Both the position numbers and the translations under genes were made by a program. Below, in pieces: positions 1-11,535 of a DNA stretch of 64,000 bases. The notes beneath the pieces are model-generated. The model saw only the letters and a list, made by a program, of their open reading frames with translations, did no database searches and was not told the origin of the DNA. Source of the stretch: Xestospongia muta. Taxonomy: Eukaryota; Porifera; Demospongiae; Haplosclerida; Petrosiidae. The DNA is taken from contig OY848926.1 of the NCBI GenBank assembly GCA_963693285.1, positions 2,299,001-2,363,000 on the forward strand, read 5' to 3'. The first letter of the stretch is position 1. Each line of letters begins with the position of its first letter.

Positions 1-73
1 TGAATTACAAATATATTATGTCAGAGAATTACAAAGACTTGTTTACACAGAGTCATATTACACAATACATTAC

Positions 74-1272
74 CTTGCAATAGTATAGATTTTGTCTGCC
101 TCTTCAATCTTTCTTCGTAATATAGCTACATCTTGTGTTACAAGTTCATCCAGTTGTGCTAAATCTGTTTTCACTTTAAGTAGCATGTCATTTTCTTTCT
201 CTGTTTGTTCATATCTATTAAAAATAAACATTATACAGCATAGTAAAATACAGAAGATGAAATAAATTTTAAGGAGTAAACATCCAATTAAATCATCATA
301 AACTCTCTAGCTATGGGTCGTTTTTATATATACTAAATTATCATATCCTAAATTTCTGTTAGCTTTCTTCTGAAATGTCATTTAACAATGGATGGGAAAC
401 TTGTAAGGATCAATGGATACTAATTTGAATGCCCCTAGTATATTGAGTCCAATCAGTCCAAAGTGTAAGTCATCTAATTTATTTGTAATGGATATTAACT
501 TAAGCGTCTCTAATATATTGAGTCCAATCAGTCCAAAGTGTAAGTCTTTTCCAATCAGTCAAAAACGTAAGTCTTCTAATTTAATTGTAATGGATGCTAA
601 TTTGAACGTCTCTAATATATTGAGCCCACTCAGTATAAGTCTTCTGATTAAACATTTGTGTAATAGATACTAATTTGAATGCCCCTAGCATATGAAATCC
701 AATCAGTTCAAAATGTAAGTCTTCTAATTTATTTGTAATGGATACTAATTTAAACGTCTCTAATATATTAGTCCAATCAGTCTATAATGAAAGTCTTCTG
801 ATTTAATTGTAATGCAACATACCTTTCTTTAAGAGCCTTTTCCAACATCCTCTTTTTTTGTTTGTTTTCTTCTTCCATAATTTGTTGTTGTTGATATAGT
901 TCGTCAAGACTTAATTGAGGACTGAGTATTAAATGATAATTATTTAGATTTGTTAGGAATTATGATTATGACCTACCATTCCAAAGAAAAATCCTGTGAT
1001 GTCTTTTGACAATCTGAGGAACTGGAAACTAAAGTTGTTGGAGTATGTTCCTCATTAGTTTCATCCATTTCAGACTGTGTAAGTTCTATTGTCTGAACAG
1101 TCAGTTCATTACTAAAAACTGTTTTGCTAGAAGACTCGTGAACACTACCACCTCCATCAACCTTAGTGGGAGGTTTGTTTTGCAATGAATGCTGGAGTGT
1201 CAGCCTCTCATTACTTTGACTTAACTTTATTTGTTGCACCTCATAATCTGAGAAACCACTCCAAATAGACAT
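74..1272 (-). CDS. GORAB: RAB6-interacting golgin (GORAB-like), 5' part, runs off left edge
   Basis: Three minus-strand exons: 977-1272, 823-921 and 74-214; the rest lies left of the window. The start ATG at 1272 gives MSIWSGFSDYEVQQIK, which parallels the WAGFSEEELRRLK start of vertebrate GORAB. Exon 2 encodes a charged helix (QQQQIMEEENKQKKRML) like the MEEKNKRKKALL segment of GORAB. Exon 3 continues a coiled coil with the signature QLDELVTQDVAILRRKIEEA, close to the family's LDDMVSADIGILRNRID. Family knowledge: GORAB is a Golgi coiled-coil protein that binds RAB6 and SCYL1 and acts in COPI traffic. The linker in exon 1 is Ser/Thr-rich and not conserved. An upstream in-frame extension to 1329 exists but I preferred the conserved start. 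The 4E-BP stop lies 160 bp upstream on the same strand. Confidence 0.8.
412..810. repeat. Tandem repeat, about 75-bp unit, in GORAB intron 2
   Basis: Five diverged copies, each starting near TAATGGATACTAATTTGAA and ending in AAGTCTTCTAATTTA. Copies begin near 412, 487, 589, 659 and 735. Two variants are seen: one carries GCCCCTAG after the start (copies 1 and 4), the other GTCTCTAA (copies 2, 3 and 5). It fills most of the intron between exons 2 and 3. A short plus-strand open frame across it is a by-product of the repeat. Confidence 0.85.
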
Positions 1273-1431
1273 TTCAAGGACCACGCCCCATGCAATATTC
1301 ATTAAAGCAATTATTATAAAATAGGTCATGTATAATAACTATTATTAGTATTAATTAACCTGTAAACAAAACACACGGTATACAAAAACTAGAATGGCAA
1401 AAGTAGTTTAGCCTTTGAACAGCCACTCCAG

Positions 1432-1930
1432 TTAAGTTTCAATTTCAAAATGAAATGGTACTTCTGGCTCTGAGTGATCTACACAAAGAAAAAAGAATTA
1501 ACGAGTTAGCTTAACTCATATCACATACTTTCTGGTGGAATAGGGTCTGGACTTTTCGTAGTTGGAGGAATCGCAACAGTACCCTCAGCAATGATATCAG
1601 GAATGGGTGGAAGTCTTACAGGAGGAGTACGTGAATAAGGAGAATCACGTAACTGGAGTAGCATTTTTCTGTCGTAGATAATTCTTGTGCCTATTCATTA
1701 GAACAATGATAACTTCTAGTTTTAGATTACCACACCTACAACCCCTCCCACTATAAGTAAAAATACAAACCTCCTGGTGTTGTAGAGTACATTGTTCCAC
1801 CCGGTGTCATCGAATAGGAATTAGGTAGATCTGCCGCATCCTTCACGACTACTGTACGTGAAGGAATGTCGAGGCTATTGCTGGTTTGGCGATCAAACCC
1901 GCTCGGCTTCGGAGAATTTGTTTCAGACAT
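1432..1930 (-). CDS. EIF4EBP: eIF4E-binding protein (4E-BP)
   Basis: Three exons (1771-1930, 1529-1690, 1432-1478) join to 369 nt, 122 aa, a normal length for 4E-BP. The conserved [20 protein letters not shown] block spans exon 1 to 2. It is followed by KMLLQL, so the eIF4E-binding YxxxxL-hydrophobic motif is intact (YDRKMLL), and then by SPYSRTPP, matching the family's phosphorylated SP/TP sites. The C-terminus ends FEIET, which resembles the TOS motif (FEMDI in vertebrates) that recruits mTORC1 through Raptor. Family role: hypophosphorylated 4E-BP sequesters eIF4E and blocks cap-dependent translation; mTORC1 phosphorylation releases it. It is divergent with IDH (320 bp apart). The last TOS position (Thr) is unlike the usual hydrophobic or acidic residue. 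Confidence 0.93.
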
Positions 1931-2249
1931 AAAGTTCTGAGTGAGATCGACGTTTAGTTGATGTATAAATCAATCTACTAACATTTCACTAATAGTACGA
2001 ATGGGAGAGACCTCAGTAGTTGCAAGAGAGCACGTAAACATTTATGATGCAACTCAAGCAGTCACATGGCCAAAAGTCTTAATCACGTGAACAATTCCGA
2101 GCATGCGCAGTGAGATAGAGGGTGTTTCTGTGATCGACTGATCGTTCCGTTTGGTTCCATATAGGTACTAACGTACACACCTTGGAATCACCTCTCGTTT
2201 TGTGATAATCAGCCGGTTTTATAATAACTAGAATCACCTTATTCTGAAT
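1931..2249. promoter_or_regulatory. Shared divergent promoter region, 4E-BP / IDH
   Basis: A 319-bp gap between two start codons pointing away from each other. It is locally richer in CpG than surrounding DNA (for example GAGCATGCGCAG near 2100 and ATCACGTGA near 2083). No TATA box is obvious. Assigning promoter function is inference from position. Confidence 0.5.
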
Positions 2250-4196
2250 ATGGCTTCCTTTCTAGCGCTTGTCACGCGGTCACCCCTGAGAATATCAGCT
2301 GTATATAATCTGAGACTTAACGTTAAACCGTCAAGTCAGCTGTTAGCAAGAGCAATGGCAACCAAAATTCAAGGTATGTATAAAATGCTAAATTTTAATG
2401 TGAGATATACGTGTACGTAGTTTTATTGTATGCTCAGTTGCTTGCTTCTGTAGTGTTTGTAGCTAGTATTCAAGTTATTCAAGTCATATTCACTCTCTTT
2501 GTTCTTTACATGCTTTACTAGGTGGCACTGTTGTAGAAGCAAAAGGGGATGAAATGACCAGGTATGTTACAGGATGTACTATTTGATGTATTAATAATTA
2601 ATACCACACATGTAGAATTATCTGGGAACTTATTAAAGAGAAATTGATCTTCCCATTTGTTGACTTAGATGTTAAAAGTTATGACCTAGGAATTGAATAT
2701 CGTGATCAAACCAATGACCAAGGTTTATTGTCCTAATAATTAAAGGAGTATCCCCTATGTATTTTCAATAGTTACTGTGGACTGTGCTGAAGCTATTCAC
2801 AAATATAATGTTGGTATTAAATGTGCCACTATCACTCCTGATGAACAACGGGTGGAAGAATTTGGCCTTAAACAAATGTGGAAGTCACCCAATGGTACCA
2901 TTAGAAATATATTGGGTGGTACTGTCTTTAGAGAGGCTATCATTTGTAATAATATTCCTCGTCTTGTTACATGTTGGAAGAAACCTATTGTGATTGGACG
3001 TCATGCTTATGGAGACCAAGTGAGTTAGAAAGTGTGCTTATTACAAATACTAACTATTCTGTAGTATAAAGCCACTGACATTGTTATCCCTGGACCTGGA
3101 AAGGTGGAATTAGTCTATACTCCAGTAGGAGGACAACCTGAGCATCATACAGTGTTTGACTTTAAGGATTGTGGTGGTGTTACAATGGGCATGTACAATA
3201 CTGATCAGAGCATAAGTGATTTTGCTCATAGCTCTTTTCAATATGCTCTTAACAAAGGCTGGCCTCTTTATATGAGGTATGTATAGGACAAGTGGATTGA
3301 CTTTATTGTATCTAATATAGCACCAAGAATACTATTTTGAAACGATATGATGGTCGCTTTAAAGACATTTTTGAAGAGATTTATCAAAAGTCAGTCTTTC
3401 ATTGAATTTGAAAATTATTTCAGATTTTTATTTCTTTAGGGATTACAAGTCTCAATTTGAAGCTAAGGGTATCTGGTATGAACATCGTCTCATTGATGAC
3501 ATGGTTGCTCAAGCTTTAAAAAGTGAAGGAGGATTTGTATGGGCTTGTAAAAACTATGATGGTGATGTACAAAGTGACTCTGTTGCTCAAGGTCAGTTAT
3601 ACTTTCTAGTGTCGTAAAACTACATATAAAAGCTAAGCAAACTTTTATTTTCTCTATGTAGGTTATGGTAGTCTTGGCATGATGACAAGTGTCCTTGTTT
3701 GTCCTGATGGTAAAACTATTGAGAGTGAAGCTGCTCATGGAACTGTAACAAGACACTATCGTATGCACCAACAAGGCAAAGAGACATCCACTAATCCCAT
3801 TGGTAAATTATATTTTAACCTCAACAAATAACACTTCTTTCTTAAGCATCTATATTTGCATGGACTCGTGGTCTTTCTCATCGTGCCAAGCTAGACAGTA
3901 AGATTGTGATGGAATATAACTACTACTAAACAATTCAATGTCCAATAGATAATCCTGAATTGGCTCGTTTCTCAGATAACTTAGAAGCTGTGTGTATAGA
4001 GACAATTGAAGCTGGCTTCATGACCAAAGATTTAGCTGGTTGTATTAAAGGAATACAAAAGTAAGTTGTCATGAATTGTACTACACAAGGTATTTGGATT
4101 TGTTCCAATAGTGTTACACCTGATGATTATCTAAACACATTTGCTTTCCTTGACAAGTTAGCTGAAAATTTAAAGAAAAAGCAGGAGTCCAAATGA
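2250..4196 (+). CDS. IDH2: NADP-dependent isocitrate dehydrogenase, probably mitochondrial
   Basis: Eleven exons (2250-2373, 2522-2561, 2616-2722, 2772-3019, 3065-3276, 3321-3389, 3440-3591, 3662-3802, 3847-3897, 3949-4060, 4112-4196) join to 1341 nt, 446 aa. The protein shows GDEMTR, the substrate-binding SPNGTIRN loop, [20 protein letters not shown] with metal-binding Asp residues, and [11 protein letters not shown], all characteristic of eukaryotic NADP-IDH. It converts isocitrate to 2-oxoglutarate and CO2, making NADPH. Residues 1-35 ([27 protein letters not shown]) are basic, hydroxylated and lack acidic residues, like a mitochondrial presequence. A second in-frame ATG at 2355 starts [20 protein letters not shown], which resembles the N-terminus of cytosolic IDH1, so two products are possible. 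Introns are 44-148 bp. Confidence 0.96.
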
Positions 4197-4336
4197 CTAG
4201 ACGGATACCCTAAATCTCATCTATGACTTTAGAATGTTAGACATTGCTCCTTATTAGTTAGTATTTATTTAAATTATTATTGCTTTCATTTGGTTTGTAC
4301 ATTTTGTAACGACATTAGTGAAATTAAAATTTGGTA

Positions 4337-4342
4337 AATAAA
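4337..4342 (+). terminator. AATAAA poly(A) signal for IDH
   Basis: AATAAA about 140 bp after the IDH stop, in the gap before the convergent AKAP7-like gene. Assignment is by position. Confidence 0.5.
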
Positions 4343-4392
4343 ATTCACTACAAAGTACAAACTATAAAAACAACATGATTATTGGGAAAAGT

Positions 4393-5661
4393 TTATGTTG
4401 AACTGATAAAACTTTCTCTTGCAAAACAAAAATAATAACCAGTTTCATCACATTTCGTCATGGACAACAACTCCAATTCTCTTATACTTTCTTGTCCAAA
4501 GTTACCTTCCCAGTCAGAATAAGCGTCTTCAGTGAGTTGTTTAACAGAACGTCTTCGATCTCTTGAAACTTTAGCAACTGTCATATGAGCTGTAAATTGT
4601 TTCTTGTCAGTTGAATACACACCGTTATCTTCAAACAGCTGTCGAACTTGACCTGTAAATAAGCAAACAGCTGTCAAGATTATGAAATCAAAGAGAATAA
4701 AGTAACATTTATAAAAATTGTAAAAGAAAGATCTGGTAACGTAATTGAGTATTTTACATGCAAATAAATTATATCCTAAATCTGCTGTATTTTATTCCCA
4801 TTAACAAACCTGCAATTTTTTTAAGTAAAATATTGCTTTCATTGTTAACATCAACATAGAGGACTCTGCTACCAAATGATGCCAAATGTGAGAATTCTAG
4901 TGTTAGATCGTGTCCTTGGAGTACTTCTTGTACAAGAAGACTGCTATGTGCTAACAAGTCTCTAGCTCTAAAGAAAACCATTGAAATATCAGTGATCAAT
5001 TGTTTTACTCGTACCGATCAATATCTTGTTGAGTATCTAACTTTAATACCATTAACGTGATGTGTAATCTATTTAATGGAATAAGTAAGGGTTTTAATTT
5101 GGGGTCCTTCTGTAACATATGATGATGAAGTTGTTCAATTTGGTCCCTCATTCCTTGTGATTTAATCGGCAATGCTATAAAAGCATTAGGAATAGGTTTG
5201 TCACGTTTTGCTTTCTTCATCTCTTTAACTTTTCTGCCAGCTGGTAGCTTTCTCTTTGATCTTCTGTCTGTTCCTTCTAAAACTAAACTTTCCACATCTA
5301 TTGAAAATAGTGGACTACTTTCTTCATCACTCAAATCAGAAACATCACAGATTGACTTTTCCACTACAACTTCATCACTTGAATTAGAAGCATCACAGAC
5401 CGAGTTTTCCACTACTTTAAATAGTTGAACAGAATCTTTATCACCTTCATCATCTGAGTTAGGAATGTAAACATTTTTCTCCAACGATTGATCTACTGCA
5501 ACTGCTGTATATGGTACAGAGTTAGTTACTAATGATACTGATTGCGTATGTGGTATAGCTACTGCAGAAAATGGCATTGAATCACATGTCCTTGAGATCA
5601 AGCTTGAGACCACACCCTCACCCTCTCGAGTAGTGGACACTGCTGAAGATGTCGTAGCCAT
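4393..5661 (-). CDS. AKAP7-like 2H phosphoesterase-domain protein
   Basis: Three exons (5015-5661, 4810-4967, 4393-4652) join to 1065 nt, 354 aa. The N-terminal ~160 residues are Ser/Asp/Glu-rich and low-complexity. A basic stretch (RRSKRKLPAGRKVKEMKKAK) follows and could be a nuclear localisation signal. The C-terminal ~190 residues match the AKAP7 central domain: PNAFIALPI, then HITLMV (first HxT), SHLASFGSRVLYVDV, and HMTVAK (second HxT). Paired HxT motifs define the 2H phosphoesterase fold; AKAP7 itself cleaves 2',5'-oligoadenylate. No PKA-RII amphipathic helix is evident, so anchoring should not be assumed. I chose the ATG at 5661. The frame stays open upstream to 5739, but a 3' splice site (TTGTAG) just before 5661 and a donor near 5735 suggest a 5' UTR intron there. 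Confidence 0.8.
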
Positions 5662-5830
5662 TAATGAACACACAAATCTACAAGTAAGAAAACCTGAAGA
5701 TATATTGACTATGTCATTGGTCATATTAGATATACTCACCTCTAAGACAAATCATTGCACAATGGTGTTGTCATTTTGAGACAAATGGGCGTGATCAGTA
5801 TGTCTGCATCACGTGATTAGATATACTAAA
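5662..5830. promoter_or_regulatory. Shared divergent promoter region, AKAP7-like / COX7C
   Basis: A 169-bp gap between divergent starts. It includes GCATCACGTGATTAG near 5806, an E-box-like CACGTG also present in the 4E-BP/IDH gap (ATCACGTGA near 2083). Promoter role is inferred from position. Confidence 0.45.
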
Positions 5831-6109
5831 ATGGCTACTTTCAGAAACGGTTGGAGGTTACTCTTAAGAAATTACTCGTTGATGTCTCGTTCAGCTGCTC
5901 GGCCCTTAAGAGGAGAGATTGAAAATACACGAGGAGGAGTAAGAATGCATATATTTACTCTCAGGTTACGTTTTTGTCTTGTTTAGACCATGCCTTTTCA
6001 AACAAAGAACAAGCCACGTCTCCTTGCTACTCTTGTGGGCTTTAGTGCTCTAGGATTTTCTTTGCCTTTCGTTATGGTTCGTTTCCAAATGAACAAGAAG
6101 GCTACATAA
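5831..6109 (+). CDS. COX7C: Cytochrome c oxidase subunit 7C
   Basis: Two exons (5831-5938, 5987-6109) join to 231 nt, 76 aa, close to the family's 63-aa precursor. The first exon gives a basic, Ser-rich presequence (MATFRNGWRLLLRNYSLMSR). The second encodes MPFQTKNKPRLLATLVGFSA and SLPFVMVRFQMNKK, which parallels LPFSVENKWSLLAKM and TPFLVVRHQ of animal COX7C: a short matrix segment, one transmembrane helix and a basic tail. COX7C is a small nuclear-encoded subunit of complex IV in the inner mitochondrial membrane. The stop is 119 bp from the convergent Rab stop. Confidence 0.88.
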
Positions 6110-6228
6110 TTATCTTCAGGTGATGGACATAGAAACTGAAACATTGTCAGTGCTTATTACATAATATTATTAGTTGTTAAAAACTTGAAAGGTATTAAAA
6201 ACAATATGACTTATTCAATTAATATAAA

Positions 6229-7480
6229 TTAAATTAATACATTAAACTCAAGTTTGTTTTTCGATTCTTTTGGACTAGTTGATGCAGTTGTTCCACCACC
6301 ACAACATCTGTATATGTAACCATCATTTTTTTGGCTTATCCAATCTTCAGATATATCAACGCTCTGACCAATACCTCCTAATTCTTGTATGCGGACTTGT
6401 TCTTTATCAATGTGCTCTGATAGTTTCTGTATGTAGGCTTTGAAAGTCTGCAATTTTAAACACATCATATTTCAAATGTTCATCAACAAAACTTTGTGTA
6501 TATATATGTGTGTGTAAATATTTGTATAATTTAAATATCCAGCTGCCAATTTGATAGTAAAATCATCGCTACCATAATGATGATAACACTTATTAAGTTT
6601 CAAATATCAGATGGATGCCCTTAATCAAAATACACTTCTCATTATTTGCAAAAAAGATCAAGCAGGTGGAATGAGGTACGTGTAAATAAATGTAATAGAT
6701 AACAGGAAATTATTAAACTTTAAACTTTAAACAATGTACTCAAACAGCACAATGTGTGACACGTTGTATTGATATACTCTACATATGTCATACCTCTTCG
6801 ATTCCATCTCCTGTTTTTGCACTCACTTCTCCAAAAGAAGCTCCAGCATTGTGAGCAAGTTGTAATGCTGTCCCTTTAGATATCTTTCGCTGACTTTCAA
6901 GATCACATTTGTTACCCACAATGAGAACTAATGGCTGAGTGGGACCTGTACTCTACAAAAAAATCAGTATATATACTTTCTATATTATGTCATACCGAAT
7001 GCATATCATCGATCCATTTTGTAACATTGTCAAAACTTTGTGTTTTAGTAATATCATATACAATCACAACCCCCTGTCACATAAAAGGAGTGAAAATGCA
7101 CTGTAAGTGAAGTTATCTAAACTTTCTAATTCACCAAGGAACTGAATCATGTGACATGCAGGCAAAAAGGATACCTTTGCACCACGGTAAAATCCTCGAC
7201 GTAGAGAGTCATAGCGCTCTTGACCAGCAGTGTCCCATAGTTGAAGTTTATAACGTTTAGAGCCTACCTCAACGACTTTTGTTTTGAAATCAACTCCTGT
7301 GACGGTTACAAAAGTAAACAGATATATATATATATACATAAAATGCAAAAGTAACAAACCAATTGTTGGCAAAAAGTTCTCTCGAAAGATGTCCTGTGTG
7401 TATCGTAAAATCAGACAAGTTTTACCCACAGCGGAGTCTCCAATTACTACTAACTTAGCCAATGCGTCGAACGTCTCCAT
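6229..7480 (-). CDS. Rab family small GTPase
   Basis: Five exons (7360-7480, 7175-7296, 6996-7073, 6794-6952, 6229-6447) join to 699 nt, 232 aa. All G motifs are present: GDSAVGKT (P-loop), LPTIGVDFKTK (switch I), WDTAGQERYDSLRRGFYRGA (switch II with Rab family residues), NKCD and SAKTG. RabF-like residues IGVDFK and YYRGA-like FYRGA place it among Rabs; I could not assign a subfamily. Rabs recruit effectors to membranes in vesicle traffic. The prenylatable Cys pair (RCCGGG) is not terminal: about 20 further residues, ending EFNVLI, follow before the stop. Either an unseen splice alters the end or lipidation is unusual. A GTG just upstream lies in frame, but the true ATG (METFDALAKLVV) is at 7480. 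Confidence 0.93.
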
Positions 7481-7654
7481 CACATCTAGCTACTCCTCCA
7501 AAATTTGCATTAATAGAGGTGTGGCTCCAGCTTCCTGTAACATATAACTTATGTAACTACATGCTGCGTGACTTTGTGGTCCTTCTAGGGGTACCTAGCG
7601 CCCATTGCTAGAAATCTGTTGTGTTTTTCTACTAGGGTTACTTTGTCGGTTAAC
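7481..7654. promoter_or_regulatory. Shared divergent promoter region, Rab / ferrochelatase
   Basis: A 174-bp gap between divergent start codons. No TATA box or other motif that I can name; role inferred from position only. Confidence 0.4.
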
Positions 7655-9887
<2,233 letters not shown>

Positions 9888-9890
9888 AAC

Positions 9891-10313
9891 ACCAAAAATC
9901 ATTGTAATTCTGTAAAAAGTTAATAACATTTCATATAAAAAATTAAGACCATTTTTATACTATCTTGTATTTGCAATATTTGGAAGTGTGGGTTGATGTT
10001 GCCGAAACTCTTTGACTGTGTAGTTCACTAGAAACCATTCGTAAATAAAGGAATTCCTTTCAAGAGGTAATTACATTATCTAGCTATCAAATGTTGTCAG
10101 TTAATTGGTATGGTATGAGCTTAATACCATCAAAAACACAACTCTATAACAATAACTTGTTACAGATCATAGACACCTAATATTATTACCACAATATTAC
10201 AATTTAATGGCACATTGATTTTATATCTTTGTAAGGTCTGTCAACATTATCTGTTGTAAAAATACCAAAATCATTGTAATTCAGTACAAAGCTAATGACA
10301 TTTCATATAAACT
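9891..10313. repeat. Intergenic gap with a direct repeat of the FECH 3' flank
   Basis: The FECH/TPR convergent gap. About 50 bp after the FECH stop (9891-9944, CAAAAATCATTGTAATTC... TTTCATATAAA) recurs at 10264-10313, and a shorter third trace (ATTTCATATAAAA) lies at 10321. No gene is visible between them. Confidence 0.7.
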
Positions 10314-10371
10314 AAAGAACATTTCATATAAAAATATAGAGTGAATGAATAATAAAAACATACCACATTGA

Positions 10372-11367
10372 TCATGATTTATCTGTAAGTGCATTGATTG
10401 CCCTCATGCTTTGTATTGTGCGAGAACCAAGACTAGACTCACTCAATTGAAGAGAACATACAGAGGAAGTGAAGAGATTCTTCCATGCAGAGCGTTCACG
10501 ATATTCTTGCTTAGAAGATTTTGCCAAATCTTCATAGGAATGAGATGCAGTAATTGATTTATTTTTTTTGAAAATGTTGAAAACACTTGCACGTTTTCGA
10601 GTTGGTGAAACTGACACTGTGCCGATCTCTAATGGAGATTCAGATAGGAGAGACATTCGAGCTAATGGTGACATGGTATGATGATTCAGTTTTCTTTTCT
10701 TTTTAATATTGTCTTGAGTGAATGAACGTGATCTTGGTACACTTCCATCTGTTTCTTCATCAGATTGGCTTGTGGAAGACGGTCGTCTAACAGTTTTAGG
10801 TGAGTTATTAGACACTTTACATTCTCCTAGTAATTTCATTAAATCATCAACCTTATTAAGACGATGTAAAGCTGTTTGAAGTGATAGGTCATGAGGATTA
10901 TGTCTCAAACCTTCTTCATAAATCTTTCTGGCTTTCTCCCATTCATTTAGAAGACAAAGAGCCCCACCCATTTGTATATACCATTTGGATTGGGAGGGAT
11001 TCATTGCTGCGGCAAAATCAGCTCGGTCATATAAATTCTGTAGTTTTGGAAGTACTTTACTATATAAAGATTTGTCATCTTTTTGAGTAGGTTGAAAACC
11101 TACATGTCTTTCTAACTCTTGACGCAATAATTCTCCAGTCACACCAAAATCATTGAAACTCTCCAATTCCACTTGCAACTCTATATCCAATGCTAGGTTG
11201 AACCGGTCAGTAGCTAATTGAAGATCACCTGCTTTGTAGGCTAAGCGGCCCAATTGACTAGCCGTTAAATACTGATCCAGTCTATTATGCAATGACTCTT
11301 TTATTTGGCTATCGTCTTCTGTTACGAATTCGTCATCAGAATCGAAGGGTTCAAGAGATTCAGCCAT
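10372..11367 (-). CDS. Intronless TPR-like protein of unknown function
   Basis: A single open frame of 331 aa. After an acidic N-terminus (EPFDSDDEFVTEDD) there are helical repeats resembling tetratricopeptides: about residues 34-68 (LGRLAYKAGDLQLATDRFNL) and 125-170 (WYIQMGGALCLLNEWEKARK, IYEEGLRHNPHDLSLQTALH). The final ~150 residues are Ser/Arg-rich and low-complexity with KKKRKLNHH, a possible nuclear signal, and several SP sites. TPRs usually mediate protein-protein contacts; no catalytic domain is seen. I do not recognise an orthologue. It lacks introns in a window where most genes have many, so a retrocopy origin is possible. It is divergent with the membrane-protein gene (168 bp). Confidence 0.7.
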   Translation of the reverse strand: MAESLEPFDSDDEFVTEDDSQIKESLHNRLDQYLTASQLGRLAYKAGDLQLATDRFNLALDIELQVELESFNDFGVTGELLRQELERHVGFQPTQKDDKSLYSKVLPKLQNLYDRADFAAAMNPSQSKWYIQMGGALCLLNEWEKARKIYEEGLRHNPHDLSLQTALHRLNKVDDLMKLLGECKVSNNSPKTVRRPSSTSQSDEETDGSVPRSRSFTQDNIKKKRKLNHHTMSPLARMSLLSESPLEIGTVSVSPTRKRASVFNIFKKNKSITASHSYEDLAKSSKQEYRERSAWKNLFTSSVCSLQLSESSLGSRTIQSMRAINALTDKS

Positions 11368-11535
11368 TCCTAGAGGAAGTCGGTTTATTTATGGTATCCG
11401 CCTAGTAAAGTAATAAATATTTATTAGCCACACCTCAAGGTGAGTCATCAAATTGTGGTACTTTCCCGGGGAGTTTATTGCTGCGCTTCTCATTATTTCG
11501 AGTGACTCTGTAGTCCTTACCATCTTTTCAGTGAA
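11368..11535. promoter_or_regulatory. Shared divergent promoter region, TPR gene / type I membrane protein
   Basis: A 168-bp gap between divergent starts, with CTTTCCCGGGGAG near 11461. Role inferred from position. Confidence 0.4.

Noticed and set aside
413..673. Plus-strand 86-codon frame with repeated SPISPKCKSSN
   Set aside because: Encoded by the tandem repeat in the GORAB intron, on the opposite strand to the gene.
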